DNA from: Fervidobacterium pennivorans
Lineage (GTDB): Bacteria > Thermotogota > Thermotogae > Thermotogales > Fervidobacteriaceae
Reading direction: 5' to 3'
DNA: 64,000 nucleotides
Assembly: GCF_001644665.1 (NCBI RefSeq)
Contig: NZ_CP011393.1
Location: forward strand, 496,001-560,000
Position 1 is the first letter of the stretch. Each line of letters begins with the position of its first letter. Positions 18,534-26,550 of this stretch are shown here, piece by piece. The position numbers were made by a program, and so were the translations under genes. The notes under the pieces were generated by a model. The model saw only the letters and a list, made by a program, of their open reading frames with translations, ran no database searches and had not been told where the DNA came from.

Positions 18534-19156
18534 TTCTTTTCACCCCCTGTGGACTGGTTGACATCCTTTTTAATCTGCATACCTCTGACTATCCAAATGA
18601 AGGAGGCTAAAACGAAGAACGCACTTGGTGGCATAACCATTATCGTCCACTTTGGGAAGGAATTAGGAAGAACTTGGAAACCAAGGACTGTACCAAATCC
18701 CAGAAGTTCTCTAAAGAACGCAACAACAACCAAAACGAACATATATCCAAGCCCTGCTGTAAAACCATCCCAGAACGAAATCAACGGTTTGTTCCCCTGA
18801 GCAAAAGCTTCTGCACGTCCCATGATTATACAGTTCGTAATAATCAAACCAACGTACGGTCCGAGTGCTTTACTTACGTCAGGAGCGTAAGCTCTGAGGA
18901 CTATATCGACCATAATAACGTAGAATGATATGACAAGCACTTGTGTAATCATCCTGACCTTTCTTGGAATTAAGTTTCTCATCGCAGAAATTGTGAAGTT
19001 GGAAAGCGCGGTTACAAGTGTAACACCGATAGTCATTATGAGTGTATTTCTCAAATTGTTGGTAACGGCGAGTGTGGAACATATACCTAATATCTGCACA
19101 ATTACTGGGTTTTCGAGCCAAAAGTTATTTTTCAAAATCTTTTTGAAATCGGACAT
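18530..19156 (-). CDS. nqrD: NQR subunit D
   Basis: A 208-residue six-helix membrane subunit, inverted in topology relative to NqrE. It shows VQILGICSTLAVTNNLRNT and the second cysteine segment LIITNCIIMGRAEAFA; these cysteines complete the intramembrane Fe-S site. The sequence fits NqrD better than RnfE. Start ATG 19156 follows GGGGGTGA, one base after nqrC ends. Confidence 0.92.
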   Translation of the reverse strand: MSDFKKILKNNFWLENPVIVQILGICSTLAVTNNLRNTLIMTIGVTLVTALSNFTISAMRNLIPRKVRMITQVLVISFYVIMVDIVLRAYAPDVSKALGPYVGLIITNCIIMGRAEAFAQGNKPLISFWDGFTAGLGYMFVLVVVAFFRELLGFGTVLGFQVLPNSFPKWTIMVMPPSAFFVLASFIWIVRGMQIKKDVNQSTGGEKK

Positions 19157-19157
19157 A

Positions 19158-19766
19158 TCAGTTCACCCCCAGTAACGATTTAAGAATAGGGATATACGTT
19201 GCAATTATCTTTTCTATAGACTTAGATGTTAACGTAGCCCCAGTTATTGCGTCAACTTGTCCATCATCTTTGGAATCAGGAACCTTCGTTGTCGATACTA
19301 AAACCTTACCATTAACGATTGCTTCGTTTCTAAATTGTTCTTTGAACCAACTTTCCTCAATTCGGCCTCCAAGACCAGGTGTTTCACTTTGTGAGATAAA
19401 ATCTATTCCTACGATTCTTGAAACGTCACTATTAACAGCTAGTACACCAGAAATATTCCCCCACAAGCCACTTCCATTGAAAAGAATGGCATAAACTTTC
19501 TCACCATCTACTTCCGCAGAAAACAGATTGTATGAATCCTTCGTTTCCATAGTAACTTTTGATTTGAAAATATCGATGGCTTCATCATCGCTCGTATATG
19601 GAATTCCCATGGCATTAAGAACAGCCCGAATCATGAACAATTCTTGATTCTTTTTCACTTGCTGTGAAGTCATAACATTTAAACCAGAAAGGACAACAAG
19701 AAACGCAAATGATACTATGAATGTGAAAATAACAGTGTAAACTTTACTATCTCTATCGAATCTCAT
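19158..19766 (-). CDS. nqrC: NQR subunit C, covalent FMN carrier
   Basis: A 202-residue protein with one N-terminal membrane helix (9-30) and an extracytoplasmic FMN-binding domain. The flavinylation motif DAITGATLTS is at 172-181, with Thr178 as the expected phosphoester-linked residue. SETPGLGGRIEESWF is another family hallmark. It is shorter than Vibrio NqrC (257). The start overlaps the nqrB stop by 4 nt. Flavinylation would need ApbE, which is not in this window. Confidence 0.92.
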   Translation of the reverse strand: MRFDRDSKVYTVIFTFIVSFAFLVVLSGLNVMTSQQVKKNQELFMIRAVLNAMGIPYTSDDEAIDIFKSKVTMETKDSYNLFSAEVDGEKVYAILFNGSGLWGNISGVLAVNSDVSRIVGIDFISQSETPGLGGRIEESWFKEQFRNEAIVNGKVLVSTTKVPDSKDDGQVDAITGATLTSKSIEKIIATYIPILKSLLGVN

Positions 19767-20725
19767 GCTTCCACCTTCTTCTCAGAAGCATCATTGCTTA
19801 TGCTCTTTTTTGGCTTTTTAACTTTTTTGTCCTTAACAATCTCATCAAGAAGAGGAGCGAACATATTTCCAATCAGTATTGCAAAGCTCCATCCCTCGGA
19901 GAATAAAGAAAATGTTCTAATAACTACTCCAGATAAACCTATAATTATCCCATATATCCACATTGACTTGACTTTCTTAGGTGCCGTTATAGGTTCTGTT
20001 GCCATGAAAACAGTAATAAATAGCAAACTTCCAGACAACATCGCAGGAACCGTAGGTAAGGATTTTGGAACGTTGAAAAGATCCAGCAAAAAGGTGAGAA
20101 GCACGGCTGAACCATAGGTTGAAACCATCAATCTCCAGTTTGCAGTCTTTGTCCATATCAAATAAATTGCAGCCAATAATATGAGTAAAACAGGTGCCTC
20201 GCCAATGGCTCCAGCCCGCCAACCAAGTAACAAATTAAATAAATCCACATTCTGCCCATTTCGGAGAATTTGCAACGGCGTTGCAGAAGTCGTTGCGTCC
20301 AAGCCAAACAAAGATGGTTTAAGCCAACCAGATGTCATATAAAGTGGGAAGGTTATGTATATAAACAACCTGCCAACGATTGCAGGATTAAAGACATTTC
20401 TACCAAATCCGCCATATACCTCTTTTCCAAAAGCCACACCAAAGGCGATTCCTATTATCGCAACCCAAAATGGGACAGAAGGTGGTAAAGAAAGCAAAAA
20501 CAACATGGCTGTTACCAGAACTGCCTCGCTTACAGGCTTATTCTTACGTCTTTCAAAGAGATATTCGACAAAGATAGCAGTGAGAAAAACCCAGAATCCT
20601 AACAAAATAACGCGCAATCCATATGCAAAGATGGAGAACAACAAAATAGGTGTGAGTGCATAGAGCATCTTTCTCATCATGGGTTGTTTCTGGAACTTTA
20701 TAAGACCTGTGGAACCCATTCTCAC
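19763..20725 (-). CDS. nqrB: NQR subunit B, sodium channel and covalent FMN subunit
   Basis: A 320-residue polytopic protein with about ten helices. GKEVYGGFGRNVFNPAIVGR (101-119) and VFMATEPITAP are NqrB/RnfD hallmarks. The FMN attachment motif is DATTSATPL (143-151), Thr149 being the likely site; the flanking form is unusual compared with the SGAT of Vibrio. Relative to Vibrio NqrB (415 residues) it lacks most of the long N-terminal extension. It is the first gene of the operon: no nqrA precedes it. The start is GTG 20725 or ATG 20719, both after AGGGGG. A short basic tail rich in Lys ends the protein. Confidence 0.9.
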   Translation of the reverse strand: MRMGSTGLIKFQKQPMMRKMLYALTPILLFSIFAYGLRVILLGFWVFLTAIFVEYLFERRKNKPVSEAVLVTAMLFLLSLPPSVPFWVAIIGIAFGVAFGKEVYGGFGRNVFNPAIVGRLFIYITFPLYMTSGWLKPSLFGLDATTSATPLQILRNGQNVDLFNLLLGWRAGAIGEAPVLLILLAAIYLIWTKTANWRLMVSTYGSAVLLTFLLDLFNVPKSLPTVPAMLSGSLLFITVFMATEPITAPKKVKSMWIYGIIIGLSGVVIRTFSLFSEGWSFAILIGNMFAPLLDEIVKDKKVKKPKKSISNDASEKKVEA

Positions 20726-20807
20726 ATCGCCCCCTTTCTATGGAAGTTATGGCATAACTGAAGATAATAGCTTGATAACATCTGGATTCGTAATCAAAAC
20801 CACTAAA

Positions 20808-20816
20808 ATTATACCA
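20808..20816 (-). promoter_or_regulatory. Extended -10 promoter of the nqr operon
   Basis: On the minus strand TGGTATAAT occupies 20808-20816, about 83 nt before the nqrB start; TTAGAC about 16 nt upstream is a poor -35. The divergent cytochrome b5-like gene uses the same TGGTATAAT element 180 bp away. Confidence 0.55.
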
Positions 20817-20971
20817 TGGTTTTAACAATGTCTAACATTATCTATTTGAAACTTTGGGACAATGTTTTAAAAAGCAGAGTTTCTTGTCAATGGTATTTTA
20901 GAAATATTGAATTTTTTACATTTAAAGTAGTATTAGCTCTAATTAGCCTGTTCTAAGTGACTTAGTTATAT

Positions 20972-21000
20972 TTGGTATATTCCGTGCTGTATGGTATAAT
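20972..21000 (+). promoter_or_regulatory. Promoter of the cytochrome b5-like gene pair
   Basis: TTGGTA (20972-20977), 17 nt, TATAAT (20995-21000) with an extended TGG in front. Transcription from about 21007 gives a leader of roughly 140 nt that contains the 21-bp tandem repeat. The remainder of the 20726-21144 gap is AT-rich with no open frame of note. Confidence 0.65.
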
Positions 21001-21034
21001 ATATAACACGATGATAACTATGCTACTTTAAATT

Positions 21035-21076
21035 TAAGAAATTCAAAGTTTAACCTAAGAAATTCAAAGTTTAACC
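21035..21076 (+). repeat. Two tandem 21-bp repeats in the leader
   Basis: TAAGAAATTCAAAGTTTAAC plus a final C occurs at 21035-21055 and again, identically, at 21056-21076. It is followed by GGATTTCT, which can pair with AGAAAT in the repeat, and then TTTTTTT. The position, about 30-70 nt after the predicted transcription start, suits a regulator-binding site (two sites two helical turns apart) or a weak attenuator. Confidence 0.8.
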
Positions 21077-21144
21077 GGATTTCTAAGTCTTTTTTTGTTA
21101 GAATAAGTCCAAGGTTTATCAACATTCAACTAGGAGGTGGAAGT

Positions 21145-22026
21145 ATGAGTAAGTACAGACTGATTTTTGTGTTACTAAGCATAGCTATCTTTACAGGTTT
21201 TCTGTTTGCGGGGCATCTTGATAAGTTTTTTGACATTCAGAAGTTCAAAGGAGAATACAAAATAATTTCCTCTGAAACTTTGCAGAAGACTTCGGGATGG
21301 GTTTCTGTGGAAGGTGTTGTATATAACCTTGGAACTTCCGCACCAGCTAAAAAATTTGTCACGTTATCAGAGGTAGATTCAAAACTTCTTACAAATGATA
21401 AGATTGTTGGATTTCTTGGTGTTACGATTTCTGAACTTTCGAAGTACAATGGAAAAAACGCACCTATAATGGTTGCTGTTAACGGGATAGTTTACGATCT
21501 TTCTGCTTCAAAATCATGGGCAGGAGGAACACATAAAAATCAGCACGTTGCTGGTCAGGATTTGACTTACGACATCTTAAAACTCTCACCACATGGCATT
21601 TCTAAAATAAAATCGTTCCCATCCTACGGTGTTCTCGTTTTCACCCCAGATGAGCTGATTAAATACGACGGAAAGCAACAAAAGAAAATCTACGTTTCTG
21701 TTTACGGTATCATCTATGATGCCACCCAGTCCCGTAAATTTACAGGTGGTGAGCATTATGGTCATGATATGGGAGTAGATCTCACGAGTGAAATACTCTC
21801 GCTTCAAGGACACGTTAATTTGCTCAGCAAGTTGTATCCTATTGGACTGTATGTTTTCAACGAGAAAACCATCTCGAAATTCAATGGAAAAGAAGGTAAA
21901 CCTTTTGTCATTGTAGAAGACATTGTGTATGATGTGTCCAAAAATGCACAAGGAATAAAAGCAGGAACGATTTACGATGGTCAACATCGCAAAGAGTGGT
22001 TGCTTGTGGGATTTAGGCTGAACTGA
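21145..22026 (+). CDS. Exported protein with repeated cytochrome b5-like heme-binding modules
   Basis: A 293-residue protein with a signal peptide (about 1-22, no lipobox) and four related modules resembling the predicted heme/steroid-binding family COG4892: about 40-90 (degenerate), 92-166, 166-237 and 237-293 (short). Each has a YxGKxxxxxxVxVxGxVYD strand pair. Modules 2 and 3 carry the candidate axial histidines: H130, H134 and H150 (GGTHKNQHVAGQDLT, SPHG), and H204, H207 and H223 (GGEHYGHDMGVDLT, QGH). The others probably do not bind heme. It is transcribed divergently from nqrBCDEF and just before a diheme-b-like membrane protein; an extracytoplasmic electron carrier is the natural inference. 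AGGAGGTG precedes the ATG. Confidence 0.75.
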   Translation: MSKYRLIFVLLSIAIFTGFLFAGHLDKFFDIQKFKGEYKIISSETLQKTSGWVSVEGVVYNLGTSAPAKKFVTLSEVDSKLLTNDKIVGFLGVTISELSKYNGKNAPIMVAVNGIVYDLSASKSWAGGTHKNQHVAGQDLTYDILKLSPHGISKIKSFPSYGVLVFTPDELIKYDGKQQKKIYVSVYGIIYDATQSRKFTGGEHYGHDMGVDLTSEILSLQGHVNLLSKLYPIGLYVFNEKTISKFNGKEGKPFVIVEDIVYDVSKNAQGIKAGTIYDGQHRKEWLLVGFRLN

Positions 22027-22053
22027 AGATAACTTAAGCGGAGTTGGAAATAG

Positions 22054-22431
22054 ATGGTTTACAAAGTATTGGGAACAACAAGTGCTATACTTTTGTTTTT
22101 ACAAATATCTCTTTTTGTTATGAGAAGAGCTTACAAGTATCTTCCAAAGAAACCGAACTGGTTTCCACCAATTCTTAAGTTTCTAAAGAGTGCTCATATT
22201 TACACAGGTATTGCCTTATTAATTATCGGATTTATCCATGGTTACTTTGCTTTGGGAACGATAAAATTACACACGGGTCTTATTCTTTGGATGGGTATAC
22301 TTTTTGCATTTTTAGGTTTCTTGTTCAAAAACAAGTTTGGTAAAAAGTGGATAGTATACCACAGAACTTTAGGATTCATCTTGATTGGACTGTTTTTCTT
22401 GCATTATTTCTTCCCATGGCTCATAAAATAA
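22054..22431 (+). CDS. Small four-helix membrane protein, probable diheme cytochrome b
   Basis: A 125-residue integral membrane protein with four helices (about 5-24, 46-67, 70-91, 100-123). His48 and His62 in helix 2 and His103 and His117 in helix 4 are each spaced H-x13-H, the classical arrangement for two stacked b hemes bridging two helices, as in cytochrome b561, b6 and ferric reductases. His73 lies near the membrane face. It has no flavin or NAD domain. It sits 27 nt after the cytochrome b5-like gene and likely passes electrons across the membrane to it. The heme-binding call rests on the histidine geometry alone. Confidence 0.68.
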   Translation: MVYKVLGTTSAILLFLQISLFVMRRAYKYLPKKPNWFPPILKFLKSAHIYTGIALLIIGFIHGYFALGTIKLHTGLILWMGILFAFLGFLFKNKFGKKWIVYHRTLGFILIGLFFLHYFFPWLIK

Positions 22432-22547
22432 GATAAATAACAACCATAAATAAAGGCAACTCTGGAGGAATTCACTACAAAAATTTAACTTATGCTGGGC
22501 TTAGTTATTTAATTTTAACAGAAACTGATCTTTTTTTGGAGGTGAGT

Positions 22548-22886
22548 ATGATGAAATTTCAAGGAACGTGTGGGGAAATTGAGATAACTGAAAAAGCATT
22601 AAAGAAAATAGTCTACCATGCTTTAACCGAACTTTCAGATAGGTTGAGCGTTGCAGCAAAGAACTGGTTACAGAAGTTCCTAAACGTATTTTCGTCAGAA
22701 GAGTCCAACGTTGTTATTAACGAAAACGGAGAAGGTGTTACAGTAGACCTTTATGTTGCTATTGGTTATGGTATAAACATTCCAGAAACTTTTGCTATGG
22801 TGAAAGAAAAAATAATAGAATCATTTAGAAAACACCTTGCGTTGGAAAATGTAGAGGTCAACATGCACGTGACGGAAGTTAAGTGA
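22548..22886 (+). CDS. Asp23/Gls24 family protein
   Basis: A 112-residue cytoplasmic protein of the Asp23 (DUF322) family: GEIEITEKALKKIVYHAL at the start, a beta-rich middle with VTVDLYVAIGYGINIPE, and the amphipathic C-terminal VKEKIIESFRKHL followed by VEVNMHV. In Gram-positive bacteria these proteins associate with the membrane through AmaP and respond to alkaline or envelope stress. Start ATG 22548 follows GGAGGTGAGT. A second, shorter relative follows 28 nt later. Confidence 0.8.
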   Translation: MMKFQGTCGEIEITEKALKKIVYHALTELSDRLSVAAKNWLQKFLNVFSSEESNVVINENGEGVTVDLYVAIGYGINIPETFAMVKEKIIESFRKHLALENVEVNMHVTEVK

Positions 22887-22914
22887 TTTTTCCCTTGAAG
22901 AAGGAGGCATTTAT

Positions 22915-23244
22915 ATGGGAAGAATAGAGATTAATGCTAATGTTTATCAAGAGATAGTTTACAGAAGTGTCTGCGAGTTTTTTGGATTAGAAGATGCTGA
23001 AAAGGCAATTAGTTTCAAAAAGAGTAACGTCATTGTTGAAAAGCTTCAACTGTCGGAAGACGAAGAGAAAGAGAGAGTAAGGTTCACAATACAAGTGCCG
23101 GCAAAGTTTGGCTCGAATTTCCTGGAATTTTCTAACAATGTCGCGTGTCACGTGAAGTCAAAAGTAGAAGAAATAACTGGTATGATTGTAGAAAGTGTTA
23201 ATGTCAAGGTTGTTGATGTTATAACAGAAAACGAGAATGTTTGA
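22915..23244 (+). CDS. Asp23-like small protein
   Basis: A 109-residue protein with the same layout as its upstream neighbour: RIEINANVYQEIVYRSVCEFFG, a beta strand segment VRFTIQVPAKFGSN, and a C-terminal VKSKVEEITGMIVESVNVKVV. It is a diverged Asp23-family paralogue, so the two probably form a hetero-oligomer. GGAGG precedes ATG 22915 and a terminator follows at 23289. Confidence 0.7.
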   Translation: MGRIEINANVYQEIVYRSVCEFFGLEDAEKAISFKKSNVIVEKLQLSEDEEKERVRFTIQVPAKFGSNFLEFSNNVACHVKSKVEEITGMIVESVNVKVVDVITENENV

Positions 23245-23288
23245 GATTTTTACTTTTTGAATGTATAAAATCAGTGGCTATTCCAAAG

Positions 23289-23325
23289 GGCCATTGGGAT
23301 TATGGTTTTTCCAATGGCCTTGTTG
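23289..23325 (+). terminator. Intrinsic terminator after the Asp23 pair
   Basis: GGCCATTGG (23289-23297) and CCAATGGCC (23311-23319) form a perfect 9-bp stem with a 13-nt loop, followed by TTGTTGTTG. The T tract is weak, so termination may be partial. Confidence 0.75.
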
Positions 23326-23371
23326 TTGAGTTGCTAATAGTATATACAAATTCGAGTGCGGAGGTCACAAC

Positions 23372-24028
23372 ATGAAAGACAAAGATAATATTGAAAAGTA
23401 TTCTTTAGGGGAAGAGATAGCAAATTCTATAACGCACGGCATCGGAGCTTTGTTAAGCGTTGCGGGGACCACTGTTTTGATAGTGATTGCATCAGTTCAA
23501 GGTGGTGTTGCAAAGATAATTTCTGCTGTGATTTACGGACTTTCTTTGTTTTTGTTGTATATAAGTTCTATGTTCTACCACGCGCTTCAACACAAAACAG
23601 CCAAGCATGTTTTTGAAATTTTGGACCATTCAGCGATTTATGTACTTATAGCTGGTAGCTACACACCTTTTTTGTTACTTTCAATAAGGGAAACCCTAGG
23701 GAGGGTATTCCTTATCATTGTATGGCTTTTGACAGTTCTTGGTATCATATTCAAAGTGTTTTTTGTGAGAAAATTTGTTTTCCTATCTACAATATTTTAC
23801 ATATTAATGGGTTGGATGGTTGTTCTAATCTTTAAACCTTTGACTAGTCGTATTGATTCTGATGTCGTACTGCTATTGATATCTGGTGGTATAATGTATA
23901 CGTTTGGTACTGTATTCTACGTCTGGAGAAAATTCAAATTTCACCACATGATATGGCATATTTTTGTTCTATTTGGAAGCCTGTTTCATTATCTTGCTAT
24001 TTTAAAAACCATCGTAACCAAAGTTTGA
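23372..24028 (+). CDS. Hemolysin III / PAQR-family membrane protein
   Basis: A 218-residue seven-helix membrane protein of the HlyIII (PAQR) family. Signatures: EEIANSITHGIGALLS at the N-terminus, SSMFYHAL (conserved Ser and His), DHSAIYVLIAGSYTPF, and the His pair region FHHMIWHIFVLFGSLFHY near the end; these residues make the zinc site in PAQR proteins. Bacterial members are often called hemolysin III but their physiological role is uncertain (membrane lipid homeostasis is one idea). GCGGAGGT precedes the ATG. Confidence 0.88.
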   Translation: MKDKDNIEKYSLGEEIANSITHGIGALLSVAGTTVLIVIASVQGGVAKIISAVIYGLSLFLLYISSMFYHALQHKTAKHVFEILDHSAIYVLIAGSYTPFLLLSIRETLGRVFLIIVWLLTVLGIIFKVFFVRKFVFLSTIFYILMGWMVVLIFKPLTSRIDSDVVLLLISGGIMYTFGTVFYVWRKFKFHHMIWHIFVLFGSLFHYLAILKTIVTKV

Positions 24029-24062
24029 TGTCAAGTGAGGAAATTTGCAGAGAGGTGGAATT

Positions 24063-26516
24063 TTGAATAAACTGTTTTACTTTTTGACAATTGTTTTGTT
24101 ACCATCACTATTTAATGTCCTCACTTTTAGCCAAGAAAGTTTTACGCTCAATATCTCATTAAAATTCCCGATGGACTTTGAAAGTGATGCGCTGATAAAC
24201 AATTTGAAAATCGCCGGTGCTGAACTTTCTTATGTTTATGAAATTTCTATCTTTGGTGGGGATTATTCTGCAACAATTTCCTCAACTTCTACTGTTCTAA
24301 GTTTAGAAGTTTCACAGCAAGGACTATATGAAATTAGCGCATCCGTAATGGTTGGAAAAGATACTTATTTCAAAGGTGTGGCTACAGCTACAGTAGACTA
24401 CAGTTCTTTAACTCAGGACATAGAAATTCTTCTTAAACCTGTCATGTCGAAGATGCTTATTACACTAGACATTAACGATGTAGATGAGCTTAAAGGAAAA
24501 AGAATTTTGATTACTTCCAAGGATTCATCAAGAGTAGTATTTAATGAACTACTTGACGTTAGTATCTTTCCATTAATGATTGATATAACTCCAGGTAGTT
24601 ACAAAGTTGACATAGTAGCAGAGAACAACGTTACTTCTAATTCTACAAAAGCATTACTTTCTACTACGGAGCTAAAAATCCAACCTGGCCGATTTTACCC
24701 TTTGATGGTTTCCTTCAAAAAAGAAACTCTTACTTTATCAAAGAATTTAGCAAAAGTATCAAAATTAATAGCCTTTGATATTAACACACGCGAAGTTATT
24801 TTTGAGCGAGAAGGTAAATACAAGCTGTCAAAAAGTCTATCAATCAACGGAAAGAATAATTCAAGTTGGTCAAATGTACTATTTCCGGGAATTTGTGACT
24901 TGTATCTCGTGTTTGAGGATGGTGAAATAACGAGCATTAGCTACGAAGAAAACTTTCCTTCTAGAGTTCGTGTTCTATTGAGTTCAAAACAGACTTCTGT
25001 TGGTGGGTTGCTGTCGAGTGGTTTCGAGCAGGTTGCTGTGAAACCTCACCAGGATTATTTGCTTTTTGTTTTTGACAATACGTATTACCAAGTTATGAAA
25101 ATACAGTCTGGGTGCGTTGTCCGATTTCAAAATAGTTCTGAAGGACTCAGTGTTGAAACTGCAGACGGGATAATTGGACCTTTTCAAAAAAGCTCGCGTT
25201 TTTATATAAGACCGCTGTCTAAGGATTCATCAATAGAAATTGCTGAAAAGGGCAAAAATAAATACTCTGGAACCTTTGAAATAATCATAGACAATAATGG
25301 GAGGCTTAGCATAATCAATGATTTATCAATAGAAGAATATCTAAAAAGCGTTGTATCAAGTGAAATGCCGAGCACCTATCATCCTGAAGCATTAAAAGCT
25401 CAAGCAGTAGCATCTCGAACTTATACTTTGAGCAAAATTCTATCTGACAGAAGATATGCAAGACTTGGTGCGAATATTGATGATTCTACCAACTTTCAAG
25501 CTTACAACTTCCAGAAACCTAATGAGAAAGCTTCTAAAGCTGTTATGGAGACAGAAGGTGAAATCCTTGTGTATCGGGGCAAACCAGCGGAAACATTTTA
25601 TTTTGCAGTATCAGGTGGTTATCTCATGGATCCTGCGGACGTTTTTACATCAAAAATAATTTATTTGACACCAAAGATAATGTCTTTTGGAACTGAAATG
25701 CCACTTTCACTTGATGATGAAATGGCACTGCTTAATTTTCTAAAAAATTGGAATTTTTCGTTATTAAGAGATTTAGGTTTTCCAGAAGCTATCAACGGTT
25801 ATTTTCGTTGGAAGGTTGAGTACTCTCCCGAAGAACTGTTACGAATTCTCAAATCTCTTAAGGGTGTAACGACATTGAACCTTGCGAATGCTGAAATTTT
25901 AAAATCCAAATACAAACCTACTGAGTTATTAACTGACTTTGTTAACCTTATTTTAAAACCAAGACTTTCATCCGAGACAGCGAATACGAATATCACAAAA
26001 GTAGAAAACGATTTCTTTGAAATTATGAGTACTTTACCTGAGATACAAGTTCAAGTGAGCACAACACAACAATTTCAAGACATAAGTCAGGAAAGTATCC
26101 AACACTACGGAGATTTTTCAGATATACAACAAGAAAGAATTATTAACGTTTATGTCACTCGAAGAACCCCTGGAAAGTATGTCAAAGAGGTAATCGTGGA
26201 AACAAATAAAGGGCTGTATAAAATATCAGACGAGCAAGTACTGAAATTATTCTCACCGCAAGGAAAAAAGGTGGTATTACGCAACGGTATAGTCAGGTCT
26301 GATTTCTCTTCTCTTCCTAGTTCCTTCTTTACCGTAGATGTTGTTAAAAACGATTACGGTTATGCGGAAAAGGTAGTGCTCTACGGAGGGGGATTTGGTC
26401 ACGGAATAGGTATGAGCCAAGTGGCTGTAAACTTTCTTGCAAAGGATTATGGATGGGATTACATTACTATATTATCGTTCTTTTACCCAGGGACAGTTTT
26501 GTCTAAGGTTTACTAG
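24063..26516 (+). CDS. Exported SpoIID/LytB-domain protein
   Basis: An 817-residue secreted protein. TTG 24063 (MNKLFYFLT) follows GAGAGGTGG and starts a signal peptide of about 22 residues. The N-terminal 350 residues are beta-rich repeats of unknown function. The SpoIID/LytB domain spans about 330-520 and resumes at the C-terminus: SIEEYLKSVVSSEMPSTYHP carries the candidate catalytic Glu, followed by ALKAQAVASRTY, and the closing motif GGGFGHGIGMSQ near 780-791. A roughly 220-residue insert splits the domain. SpoIID is a lytic transglycosylase acting on denuded glycan in spore formers; here, in a non-sporulating lineage, it probably remodels peptidoglycan. Confidence 0.8.
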   Translation: MNKLFYFLTIVLLPSLFNVLTFSQESFTLNISLKFPMDFESDALINNLKIAGAELSYVYEISIFGGDYSATISSTSTVLSLEVSQQGLYEISASVMVGKDTYFKGVATATVDYSSLTQDIEILLKPVMSKMLITLDINDVDELKGKRILITSKDSSRVVFNELLDVSIFPLMIDITPGSYKVDIVAENNVTSNSTKALLSTTELKIQPGRFYPLMVSFKKETLTLSKNLAKVSKLIAFDINTREVIFEREGKYKLSKSLSINGKNNSSWSNVLFPGICDLYLVFEDGEITSISYEENFPSRVRVLLSSKQTSVGGLLSSGFEQVAVKPHQDYLLFVFDNTYYQVMKIQSGCVVRFQNSSEGLSVETADGIIGPFQKSSRFYIRPLSKDSSIEIAEKGKNKYSGTFEIIIDNNGRLSIINDLSIEEYLKSVVSSEMPSTYHPEALKAQAVASRTYTLSKILSDRRYARLGANIDDSTNFQAYNFQKPNEKASKAVMETEGEILVYRGKPAETFYFAVSGGYLMDPADVFTSKIIYLTPKIMSFGTEMPLSLDDEMALLNFLKNWNFSLLRDLGFPEAINGYFRWKVEYSPEELLRILKSLKGVTTLNLANAEILKSKYKPTELLTDFVNLILKPRLSSETANTNITKVENDFFEIMSTLPEIQVQVSTTQQFQDISQESIQHYGDFSDIQQERIINVYVTRRTPGKYVKEVIVETNKGLYKISDEQVLKLFSPQGKKVVLRNGIVRSDFSSLPSSFFTVDVVKNDYGYAEKVVLYGGGFGHGIGMSQVAVNFLAKDYGWDYITILSFFYPGTVLSKVY

Positions 26517-26550
26517 GGTCTATTAGTTTAGCCAGGAAAAAGAGCAACAG

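Noticed and set aside
16800-20725. Reading the operon as an Rnf complex (rnfC, D, G, E, A, B)
   Set aside because: There is no RnfB- or RnfC-type polyferredoxin gene, and the last subunit has a plant-type 2Fe-2S plus FAD/NAD domains, which is NqrF. NqrD/E sequences also fit Nqr better.
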